Position numbers and translations under genes: made by a program. The notes beneath the pieces were generated by a model. It saw only the letters and a list, made by a program, of their open reading frames with translations. It ran no database searches and was not told the origin of the DNA. 59,635 bases of DNA from Pseudomonas arcuscaelestis (GTDB taxonomy: Bacteria; Pseudomonadota; Gammaproteobacteria; Pseudomonadales; Pseudomonadaceae): positions 1 through 59,635 of the forward strand of contig NZ_JACOPV010000026.1 in assembly GCF_016881005.1 (NCBI RefSeq), read 5' to 3'. Below are positions 52,108 to 59,635 of the stretch, in pieces; the stretch's first letter is position 1; every line of letters starts with the position of its first letter.

Positions 52108-54177
52108 ATGTTCGCCCCGGCCAACGCTGCACACTTCGCGTTACTGATCCCGTCCATTCGCAATGACTTCAAGGTGTTGGCCTTTCACGGGACTGAGGCA
52201 ATCAGTAGCTTGTACGCGATCCAGGTGGAGCTGGTCAGCGAGTACCCAGACTTCAACCTTGAAAGCCTGCTCGGCCAACCGGCGTTCCTCACGTTTGGCC
52301 TCAATGGCGAAGGTATCCATGGCCGCATCGACAACGTCTCGGTCGGTGAGCCGGGCAAACGCCTGACGCGCTATCACCTGACGCTGGTGCCGGCCCTGCA
52401 CTACTTGCAGTTCAGCCATAACCAGCGGATTTTCCAACAGCAGACCGTTGTGCAGATCGTCACCCAGGTGCTCCAGGCGCACGGGATTCAGGCCGACACC
52501 TTCAGGTTTCATGTCACCACCAGCCCGCAGCGGGTCTACTGTACTCAGTACGGTGAAAGTGACTTCGATTTCATTCAGCGCTTGTGCAGTGAAGATGGCA
52601 TCGCCTGGCACCACCAGCACAGCCCGGATGACCATCAACTGGTGTTCACCGACCACCAGACCTATTTTCCCAAACTCGATGCAACCCCCTATCAGCAAGG
52701 CACCGGCCTGGTGGCAGAGCATCCGGTGGTCAGCCAATTTGCCATGGGTTTCAACACCCGAACCACTAAGGTCACCCGCCGCGATTACGATCTGAAACGC
52801 CCAAACCTGTTGCTCGAAAGCAAGTCCTCCAGCACATCCGCCCCTGCTCTTGAAGACTACCGCTACCCCACGCTGATCGAGACGGCAAAACTCGGCGAAC
52901 AACGTGCCCGCCATGCCCTGGAACGACAGCGAAGCGATTATCAGCTGGTTAAAGGCCAGAGCGATCAGCCCACCCTGCGCAGCGGTTACTTCTTCGACCT
53001 GACCGATCACCCGCGCAAGCAATACAACGACTTGTGGCTGCTGCTCAGCGTAAGCCATGAAGGCAAGCAGCCGCAGGTGCTTGAAGAGTCGGCCTCCAGC
53101 GACTGGCCGTCGGAGAACGGTTTCAGCCAAGGCTATCGCAACAACTTCAGCGCTATCCCCTGGGACGTGTTCTATCGTCCGCCGCTGGTCACGCGTAAAG
53201 CAGCGTTGGTGTGCGACACCGCACGCGTCACCGGACCTGTGGGCGAAGAGATCTACTGCGATGAGCATGGCAGGGTCAAAGTCGAGTTCCATTGGGACCG
53301 CGCGGAGCTTAACAGCGACAAGAGCAGTTGCTGGTTGCGAGTAGCATCCAGCTGGGCCGGGGAAAATTTTGGCGCAGTGACCATCCCGCGGATCGGCATG
53401 GAAGTGGTAGTGACCTTTCTCAATGGTGATCCCGACCAGCCGTTGATCACCGGCTGCGTGGCCAACAAGTGCACACCGGTGGCGTATCCGTTGCCCGCGA
53501 ACAAAACCAAAACCGTCTTGCGCAGCCATAGCTCTCCGCACAATGGTGGCTACAACGAGTTGTTACTGGAAGACCGCGCCGGACAGGAAAAAATCTACCT
53601 GCGCGCGCAGCGCGACATCGAGCAACTGATCCTCAACGACAGCGACATCAAGATCGGAAACGACCGTCACGAGCAGATAAGCCAGAACAGTCACAGCCTG
53701 ATCAACAATGACCGCTGTGAACAGGTCGATCACAACAGCTCCAGCCTGATCGGTGGCGACGAGCTACATACCACCCAGGGCCTGCGCAATACAGTGATCG
53801 GCGGTAACGACCTGATTTCCATCACCGGCAATAGCAGCACTGTGGCGGACGGCACATTGGTGATCCAGGCAGGTCCACAGGCGCACGTCACCGCCACCAA
53901 TGTGGTGATCGATGCCGGAATGAGCCTGACCCTCAAGGCTGGCGGGCAACACATCATTATCAGTGCGGGAGGAATCTTCAGCAGCGTGCCCATCGTTCCA
54001 GGGGGCGCGCCGGTTGTCGGGGTTGCGTCCCAGCAGGCCCTTTCGGTCTTACCGGTGGCCGCCGCAGCGCTGGTTGCGCTGTCGCTGGCCGCACAAAAAA
54101 CAGCGCTGGTACACGCCGCGCGACAAGCCGCCCCGATCTGCGCCGTGTGTGAAAAACTCGCGGAGTTGAACGCATGA
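52108..54177 (+). CDS. vgrG: Type VI secretion tip protein VgrG
   Basis: A 689-residue spike protein: gp27-like N-terminal region (about 1-370, FHGTEAISSLYAIQVELVSE, IDNVSVGE), gp5/OB-fold (about 385-470, DEHGRVKVEFHWDR, SSWAGENFGAVTIPRIGMEVVVTFLNGDPDQPLITG) and a DUF2345-type beta-prism (about 500-620). The C-terminal 60 residues form an Ala/Val-rich tail ending in a CAVC motif. The ATG at 52108 has AAGGA upstream; the frame extends 15 codons further. It would carry the downstream effector on the T6SS spike. Its stop overlaps the adaptor start. Confidence 0.92.
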   Translation: MFAPANAAHFALLIPSIRNDFKVLAFHGTEAISSLYAIQVELVSEYPDFNLESLLGQPAFLTFGLNGEGIHGRIDNVSVGEPGKRLTRYHLTLVPALHYLQFSHNQRIFQQQTVVQIVTQVLQAHGIQADTFRFHVTTSPQRVYCTQYGESDFDFIQRLCSEDGIAWHHQHSPDDHQLVFTDHQTYFPKLDATPYQQGTGLVAEHPVVSQFAMGFNTRTTKVTRRDYDLKRPNLLLESKSSSTSAPALEDYRYPTLIETAKLGEQRARHALERQRSDYQLVKGQSDQPTLRSGYFFDLTDHPRKQYNDLWLLLSVSHEGKQPQVLEESASSDWPSENGFSQGYRNNFSAIPWDVFYRPPLVTRKAALVCDTARVTGPVGEEIYCDEHGRVKVEFHWDRAELNSDKSSCWLRVASSWAGENFGAVTIPRIGMEVVVTFLNGDPDQPLITGCVANKCTPVAYPLPANKTKTVLRSHSSPHNGGYNELLLEDRAGQEKIYLRAQRDIEQLILNDSDIKIGNDRHEQISQNSHSLINNDRCEQVDHNSSSLIGGDELHTTQGLRNTVIGGNDLISITGNSSTVADGTLVIQAGPQAHVTATNVVIDAGMSLTLKAGGQHIIISAGGIFSSVPIVPGGAPVVGVASQQALSVLPVAAAALVALSLAAQKTALVHAARQAAPICAVCEKLAELNA

Positions 54178-55025
54178 ACCAGGCCTATTTGCTGCTGGAC
54201 GGCGCCCTCATCGATAGCTTGCCAGATCGCCTGTTTGAACTCGGATGCACCACCGCAGTGCAATCGCTGTATCAACGTACTGCGTACAGCGCGCTGATAA
54301 AGACCAGCCCGGTGTTGGTACCCGTAGTTGCCGACAGCCCCCTGGCAGAAACCTTTACCCACGAATGGAGCACCACCGCGGGTATCTGGCTTGAGTCCGA
54401 GGTGGATGAAGCGGCGTTACTGCAACATCTGCGCAGCCTGATCCACGCGCGCATCGAGGGCGATGTCACCGTCTTTTTTCGCTACTACGACCCGCGTATC
54501 GCGCACCTGTGGCTGACAAACCTTGAGCCACGCGAACGTGATCGACTGATGGGACCGATCCGCCGCATCTTACTGCCGGCGTCGTTTCAGCGTGGCGGTT
54601 GCATCGCCCAGGAAAACCCCGAACAGCCCATTGGCCAGTACTCGGACAAGCCTTGGCTATTGCTTGGCATGGAGCAATTGAATCAGCTCAGCGCCGCCAA
54701 GCAGCAGCATCTTACCGAGCAGTTGCTTGAGCATTGTCGGCACTACTTTGCGCAACGCCTGCAAGGGCTGGATGCCACAGCACAACAACAGTGGGCAACG
54801 GCGTGCCGGCGTAACGCTGAACGTCACGGCTACAGCGCAATTGATCAAGTCACGCGCTGGGCCAATTTTCACGCCGTGCTGGGTGATGAATTTCCCAACG
54901 CTGCAGGTCAAGCCGTGTACCGCCACATTCTCGACGACAAAGCGGCTTTGCCGACGCAGCGCCTCGATAACCTGAGTGCCGAACTGCATCGTCAATTACT
55001 CACCGATAAGGAGTTCACTGGATGA
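54174..55025 (+). CDS. DUF4123 effector adaptor/chaperone (Tap/TEC)
   Basis: A 283-residue DUF4123 protein (domain about 3-130: YLLLDGALIDSLPDRLFEL, then FFRYYDPRIAHLWL near its end). These adaptors load a specific effector on the cognate VgrG and are not secreted themselves. It overlaps both neighbours by 4 nt (ATGA), supporting cotranslation of vgrG, adaptor and effector. Confidence 0.85.
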   Translation: MNQAYLLLDGALIDSLPDRLFELGCTTAVQSLYQRTAYSALIKTSPVLVPVVADSPLAETFTHEWSTTAGIWLESEVDEAALLQHLRSLIHARIEGDVTVFFRYYDPRIAHLWLTNLEPRERDRLMGPIRRILLPASFQRGGCIAQENPEQPIGQYSDKPWLLLGMEQLNQLSAAKQQHLTEQLLEHCRHYFAQRLQGLDATAQQQWATACRRNAERHGYSAIDQVTRWANFHAVLGDEFPNAAGQAVYRHILDDKAALPTQRLDNLSAELHRQLLTDKEFTG

Positions 55026-58000
55026 GCGCGAGCAAACTGGAACTGCTGGACCGATTGGCCCAGGCCGACCGCGCCGCCAAGGCACTGCCGCATGAAGACA
55101 TCAACAGCCATCTGACGCCTTGTCCCGCCAGTCAGCCTGAGGTCTTCGTGGTGCCGGTGAGGTACGCACTGGCGGAAGAAAAAGCCGCTCATCCTTGCTG
55201 CACGCCCAGTGTTACTACCCGAAGCCGTCCCATGGCGGCACGGCGTCTGCGGGAAGGCTTTTTATACCTCTGGCAAGACCAAGGCCCGCTCAAGCGCTAC
55301 GCCATCGCGTCGAATGGACTGCTCAGCGCGCAGACACTGACGTGTGAAAGCACCATCGTTTTACAGGGCACCCTGGCCGGGCTGCCCCTGAAAAAGACGC
55401 ACGACGCCTGGATGCTCTACTCCGAATTCCCCCTCCCCGCAGAGCATTGCAAGGCATTGAGCAACAGTACCCAGCGCAACGCACACATGCGCCACATAGC
55501 CTTGCGCACAGTGGCCAATGAGCTGCAGGCACCTCATTGCCCGCCTCTGGCCGACGCCGAGCAAGTCATGGCCGAACTTATTCCGACCTCCTACGCCCGA
55601 GCAATGAAGGCTGACCATCAACGCGGCGACGACAACACGGCCGCGCTGGGTGAGGCGGTGATGAAAGCGCCCACGACCGACAATATCAAGGCGTATACCA
55701 CAGTGATGCAGCGTCTACGTGATCGGGACAATGTCATCGCTCAACACCCCGAAGCCAGTGATGAGCCCGCGGGTGAGTGGAGTGCCAAACGGTGGGAGGC
55801 CCAGGGCACCCAGGATTGGCTGGAAAACACGAAAGCACAGGCCAATGGTTTGTTCGCTGTATTTGCCTGCCTGGACGATGACCTTGGCGTGCTGCGTGAT
55901 ATCAACCATGAGCAGGAGTGGGTCGAAACTCGTCACGAACAGTGGATGGCTGACAACAACCTGCGCCTGAGCATCGGTGGGTTTGTTCGCAGCCTGGTCA
56001 GCGAAGACGGCGCTGAGCTGGCGGGCAGCCTCAACTATCGCTACAAGGGGCGCGATTTCACCCTCACACCTGAGCAAGGTGAAATCATGCTCGATTGCCA
56101 GCACCGACTGGATAAAGAGCTGAAGGCTGAAACCGAGGCCCGCCGCTATGGTGGCCAGCCCACCCAGGCCGAAGCCAGGAACCGCGACGCGCGCATTGGC
56201 GCTATTGTCGGGCCCGTACGGGCCTTCATTCCGGCAGACCTGTACAACGAAGCCGAATACTTTGTGCGCGAGTATCGCGCCGAAAAGCAGGCCAACCTCA
56301 ACAATGATTTCCTCAGCGCCAAGGTGAGCGAATACATCAACCTTGAGGCAATGAACACCTGGCTCGACTCCACCGCCCCCGCGCACTTCCAACAGATCGA
56401 GCAACGTCATCAAGCCCTGTTCAGCGACCGAGGTGTGTTCCTCAAGCGCTCGGCGAACGGCACCTGGTTTGTCGATTATCACGACCTGGACGCACGGCAC
56501 TGGCTGACCGAACTGGCCAGCGGGTGCCTGACTGCACAATGCATTCGTGCCCAGGGCGCCGAACAATACGCCGAATACGTGCGGGCAGCCGATGGAGGTG
56601 CTTTAACGCACTTGTTCCGCGCCTGGACGCCCTCGCTCGATGTCGGCATCAACGTCTCTCCGCGCATGGACGAATTGCTGACCGCGCTGTCTGCCGAGAA
56701 CATCGCCGCCACCCGTCAGGCACTGAAGCCCCTGAGCCAACCTCTGCTGGATGACCTCGCGGCCATGGGCCGCAACCCCCACAACCCATGGACCCTGCTG
56801 GTCAACCGCCTGTCGGCGTCGCTGCTGTTGCTCAAAGACAACATAACCTTCAGCGGTGAATGGATTGGCATTTTCATCACTGCTCGCCTGGGTAGCGACA
56901 CGCGCCTGCAACAAGTGACCGAAGGCGGCCGACTGATCTGGTCTGTGGTGGGCAAACAAGCCGAAGACCTGACCCACTGGGCCAACACCACAGGAAAAGC
57001 CATCGGCGCCGGGCGCGTGGCAGGTATCGCGAACTCCCCTTTAGTGAGCAATAGCGGTGGCGTCTTACCTCTTGCCGTCTTACTGCTGAACTCACTCAAC
57101 GCGTACAACTATCTGAGCCAAGCAGCAACATTGGAGGGAATGAGTGACCAGCGAACCAACGACACCGTTTCCGCAACGTTGTATACGGCTGCTGCGTTGA
57201 CGGCGGTGATTGATGTTCAGGTGCGGGAGGGGTTGAAGAAGGATCGGTTTAATATTCGTTCAACTGCAGCCCCAATACTAACTCTGTTTGGTGGGGTGGT
57301 TGGTGGGTTCTCAGCTTACGCAGCACTAAGGGAATTCGAATCTCTGCAGATTCAGCTGGAAAGCGCACAAATGCGTGTCGATCCCTGGCTGGAAATGCGC
57401 CGGAACGTGGTAATGGGTCAGTTAACGGCCTACGGGGCCCAAGCATTATTAGGAGTAGTACAAACGGGCAAAACCTTGGCAGGTATAGTGGAAGCCGAAG
57501 TCGCCATCATGCGCTACTCGATGTACATGGGTCCGCTGAACTGGGTCATTGCGATGCTAGGCGTGCTTTACCTTGTCACCTGGTTCTTTCAGCAAACGCC
57601 ACTGCAAAACTTCCTCTCCTCCTGCTGCTGGTCAAAATCGCGCGCAGGCAATCTGGATCCTGTCCCGGCCAAGGCCCAACAAAGCGAACTCAATCAGCTC
57701 TACAGCATACTATTCACACCCCGAATCAGTATGCAGTGCAGCTCGATCAGCACTGGATATGGCCCTATGGGGCTGACCGCAGAAAATTCCATTGATTACC
57801 TCACGATCGACTTGCCAGGCGCCGAGCCCAACAGTGCTTACCTGAGACTGAGCCTGATCGGTGACCCGGTTGATTCCGAGTACTACACCTACTTGATAAA
57901 AAACAGCCCGGGCCGTGTCCAACCGCCTCGACCGTGGCGGAATATGATTCCGCACTGGCTGTCCAGCAGCAGCTGTTGCTGGATACCCGTCGACGAAGGT

Positions 58001-58282
58001 CAAGGGTTACGCCTGAGTGGCCCTTTCAACACAGAACCACGCGTACTTGGCTCGCGCCCCGGCACAGTTTCCCTGCGCTTGTGGTATCGCACGCCTTTAA
58101 CCGCAATGCTCGGCGCCAGAAGCTTTATTGGCGGCGAGCGGGGCGTTGCCTTCACCCTGAGTGACAGCGGCGTGGTCGCACTTGGCGATGATCCAACACC
58201 GGACCTGGATCGTGTACCTCAGTATGAGCTTGGAGCCGGCCTACCGGGTGCCTACTACCTGCGACCCAAGGGTAAAAAATGA
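55022..58282 (+). CDS. MIX-type T6SS effector, VasX/BTH_I2691-like, probably membrane-active
   Basis: A 1086-residue protein. Residues 76-84 (LREGFLYLW) fit the MIX consensus hRxGxhYhh exactly, placing it among N-terminal-marker T6SS effectors. The middle is mostly charged alpha-helical sequence. The C-terminal half contains hydrophobic segments at about residues 673-700, 750-770 and 835-857, then a soluble end with beta-rich patterns. This resembles VasX-type pore-forming toxins. The A/T content rises visibly from about 57220 onwards, suggesting that the toxic end was exchanged by recombination. Activity and target are inferred. Confidence 0.75.
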   Translation: MSASKLELLDRLAQADRAAKALPHEDINSHLTPCPASQPEVFVVPVRYALAEEKAAHPCCTPSVTTRSRPMAARRLREGFLYLWQDQGPLKRYAIASNGLLSAQTLTCESTIVLQGTLAGLPLKKTHDAWMLYSEFPLPAEHCKALSNSTQRNAHMRHIALRTVANELQAPHCPPLADAEQVMAELIPTSYARAMKADHQRGDDNTAALGEAVMKAPTTDNIKAYTTVMQRLRDRDNVIAQHPEASDEPAGEWSAKRWEAQGTQDWLENTKAQANGLFAVFACLDDDLGVLRDINHEQEWVETRHEQWMADNNLRLSIGGFVRSLVSEDGAELAGSLNYRYKGRDFTLTPEQGEIMLDCQHRLDKELKAETEARRYGGQPTQAEARNRDARIGAIVGPVRAFIPADLYNEAEYFVREYRAEKQANLNNDFLSAKVSEYINLEAMNTWLDSTAPAHFQQIEQRHQALFSDRGVFLKRSANGTWFVDYHDLDARHWLTELASGCLTAQCIRAQGAEQYAEYVRAADGGALTHLFRAWTPSLDVGINVSPRMDELLTALSAENIAATRQALKPLSQPLLDDLAAMGRNPHNPWTLLVNRLSASLLLLKDNITFSGEWIGIFITARLGSDTRLQQVTEGGRLIWSVVGKQAEDLTHWANTTGKAIGAGRVAGIANSPLVSNSGGVLPLAVLLLNSLNAYNYLSQAATLEGMSDQRTNDTVSATLYTAAALTAVIDVQVREGLKKDRFNIRSTAAPILTLFGGVVGGFSAYAALREFESLQIQLESAQMRVDPWLEMRRNVVMGQLTAYGAQALLGVVQTGKTLAGIVEAEVAIMRYSMYMGPLNWVIAMLGVLYLVTWFFQQTPLQNFLSSCCWSKSRAGNLDPVPAKAQQSELNQLYSILFTPRISMQCSSISTGYGPMGLTAENSIDYLTIDLPGAEPNSAYLRLSLIGDPVDSEYYTYLIKNSPGRVQPPRPWRNMIPHWLSSSSCCWIPVDEGQGLRLSGPFNTEPRVLGSRPGTVSLRLWYRTPLTAMLGARSFIGGERGVAFTLSDSGVVALGDDPTPDLDRVPQYELGAGLPGAYYLRPKGKK

Positions 58283-59211
58283 GTACGCCACCGGCCGGCA
58301 CCACAAAAAAACGGCTATTTTCGCGCAACGATTACCTCGCACCGCTACCCATCCCTACCGGTGAAAATCCCGCAGATGTACTCAATACGATATGGCGCAA
58401 GAACGACGTGTTTCTCGATATTGGTAATTACAGTATCGGTTCGGCGGTGATGATGCTTTGGTCAATGGCAATACTGTTTGCATTCATGGGATATCTGTTC
58501 AGGCATGATCAGGACGATATGCACATATTTGCGATCATGGTCACTTTTATCATCGGAATTCCTACCTTACTTCTGATTCAAGGTCTTTTCCGAGAAGTAC
58601 CTTTACCCGTGCGCTTCAATCGACAGCGCCGTGAAGTATGCATACCGCAAGCAGATGGCGAGTACTGGATTGTCCCCTGGGAAAGCGTGACGGCAGCAGC
58701 CACGCAACATTCGTCAGTTAGCCAAGCCGGCAGAGCAACGATGGGCATGTTGTTCATTGGCTTCGATAACCCAGATCCGCACGCCAAGGAGGATAACAAG
58801 CATTACTCGCTGGGCTTTAACTGTGGCGGTGGCACCACCGCGATGGCGCTGTGGGAGTGCATGCGCAGTTATATGGAGATTGGACCGGACGCAGTCCCAG
58901 ATAGCCGGGTAGGCGTCGCACCCTACGAAGAAACGCAAATCGGCTCAATCATTACCGACCTTTGTAAGGGGAACTTGCTTGGCGTTTTCTGGGGTTTGTT
59001 CTGCATTACGATTCTGGGGACTTATCTTGCGGAAAAACTGCAGAACTTGAAGCTGTCTCATCCGCCGAGTTTGACCTACCCCACCATCATTGAATGGTCG
59101 AAACCACTACCTCCCGAACAATGGGCCAAGCGTTCGCCTGAGCTGGAAGCGGCCATCGCCCAGAGTGAGGCCGAATTACTCGCGCAGACGCAACACAGGG
59201 AACAAACATGA
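58279..59211 (+). CDS. DUF6708-like membrane protein, candidate immunity protein
   Basis: A 310-residue protein. An N-terminal soluble leader of about 50 residues (MSTPPAGTTKKRLFSRNDYL) is followed by two TM helices (about 55-75 and 80-105), a cytoplasmic DUF6708-like domain (VRFNRQRREVCIPQ, VPWESV) and a third hydrophobic helix (about 235-255). It overlaps the effector by 4 nt, the usual position of cognate immunity genes, and being an inner-membrane protein suits protection from a pore-forming effector. Inference. Confidence 0.7.
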   Translation: MSTPPAGTTKKRLFSRNDYLAPLPIPTGENPADVLNTIWRKNDVFLDIGNYSIGSAVMMLWSMAILFAFMGYLFRHDQDDMHIFAIMVTFIIGIPTLLLIQGLFREVPLPVRFNRQRREVCIPQADGEYWIVPWESVTAAATQHSSVSQAGRATMGMLFIGFDNPDPHAKEDNKHYSLGFNCGGGTTAMALWECMRSYMEIGPDAVPDSRVGVAPYEETQIGSIITDLCKGNLLGVFWGLFCITILGTYLAEKLQNLKLSHPPSLTYPTIIEWSKPLPPEQWAKRSPELEAAIAQSEAELLAQTQHREQT

Positions 59212-59546
59212 GTACACCACCCGCAGGCACCACTAAAAAGCGGCTGTTTTCGCGTGACGACTACTTGGCGCCATTGCCCATTCCCACCGGGAGAAAACCT
59301 TCCGATGTGCTCAGCAACATATGGCGCAAGAACGATGTTTTCATCGATATTGGCAGTTACAGCGTCGGTTCTGCGGTGATGGTGACTTGGCCATTGGTGA
59401 TGTTGTTTGTTGGATTAGCTTACGTCTTCAATGATCCTGATGCTTTGATCTTGGGAGCTTGCATTACAGGCCCCGCGATCTTTTTTGTGATTCTGGGCCT
59501 GTTCCAGGAAGGGCGGCCTCAAGGAGCAAGTGCAACAGTCAGTTAA
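59208..59546 (+). pseudogene. Truncated second copy of the immunity gene
   Basis: A 112-residue ORF. Its first 58 residues match the preceding protein at 49 positions; both TM helices follow but similarity falls off. After GLFQE (about residue 98) homology stops abruptly where the full-length copy continues EVPLPVRFNRQRR, and the frame ends 13 residues later. DNA of the matching part differs at many third positions, so the duplication is old. It either is a decayed copy or a short functional form. Its ATGA overlap with the upstream gene is kept. Confidence 0.65.
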
Positions 59547-59635
59547 AAAATCGGAGCGTGCTAATTACGAAATTGAACGAGATACCGCCTCCGAAGCATC
59601 GCGATCGTTTGGCGTCTGAGCGAACCGAGCCATCC
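59547..59635. other. Unassigned A/T-rich end of the window
   Basis: After the stop of the truncated copy the sequence is A/T-rich. A different frame stays open from about 59505 to 59619 but has no recognisable similarity and is cut off on the left by homologous sequence in another frame. It may be the tail of another displaced gene. Confidence 0.3.

Noticed and set aside
52141..53541. 466-codon minus-strand frame over vgrG
   Set aside because: It is a shadow of vgrG, which has complete domain structure on the plus strand.
59505..59619. Alternative-frame ORF after the truncated immunity copy, possibly transposase-like
   Set aside because: Too short, no start codon and no motif; a transposase origin could not be supported.

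Overview
The window reads as a chromosomal segment of a Pseudomonas, most likely from the P. putida/P. fluorescens side of the genus. The evidence is gene content and order: a beta-alanine catabolic pair with a divergent LysR gene, a copZ/cueR copper locus, a thiolase/FabG-like/MaoC unit, cmoM, and pbpC next to an alpha-2-macroglobulin gene. GC-rich codon use, GTG/TTG starts with good Shine-Dalgarno sites, and a complete PprAB-type flp-tad-rcp pilus locus point the same way. No tRNA, CRISPR array or intact insertion sequence was seen. Synteny statements come from memory, not from a search.

Layout. 1-263: apparent rRNA-type promoter firing leftwards out of the window, and an imperfect hairpin. 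264-4938: beta-alanine/semialdehyde catabolism (mmsA/bauC, bauA), bauR and a TetR regulator. 4949-8739: YigZ, an intergenic cluster of three exact DnaA-box 9-mers, an SDR oxidoreductase, a Ca2+/H+ antiporter and an Ade-type deaminase. 8795-13490: ArsR- and LysR-type regulators, a zinc-type alcohol dehydrogenase-like enzyme, a small ORF and a Bcr/CflA exporter. 13606-14870: copper locus with copZ, a secreted hypothetical and cueR, in which the copA ATPase gene is reduced to its promoter plus the last 34 codons. 14875-24664: RIO kinase, amino-acid-type chemoreceptor, AraC regulator, SBF-like transporter, thiolase and FabG/MaoC genes, MazG-like protein and CmoM. 24684-25927: two DUF4136 lipoproteins.

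26010-40929: Tad (Flp) pilus locus. Structural and secretion genes run leftwards (rcpC, rcpA, tadZ, tadA, tadB, tadC, tadD, DUF3613). flp is divergent at the right edge. The control/processing block (pprA, tadF | fppA, pprB) and tadG sit on the left, and a single-domain response regulator follows flp. PprA probably phosphorylates PprB, which would activate the pilus genes; FppA would process Flp, and TadA/B/C/Z with RcpA/RcpC would export it.

40990-51935: a two-partner-secretion transporter without an adjacent substrate gene, PBP1C, a small membrane protein, a lipoprotein alpha-2-macroglobulin and a MATE exporter. 52108-59635: a tightly overlapping type VI secretion effector cassette: VgrG, DUF4123 adaptor, a large MIX-motif effector with membrane segments in its C-terminal half (VasX/BTH_I2691-like), a DUF6708-like immunity candidate and a truncated second immunity copy running to the window edge.

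Most noteworthy: the copA deletion scar that puts cueR directly under a CueR-type promoter; the T6SS cassette with its old, truncated immunity duplicate; the DnaA-box cluster far from any oriC marker; the extra receiver protein beside flp; and the orphan TpsB.
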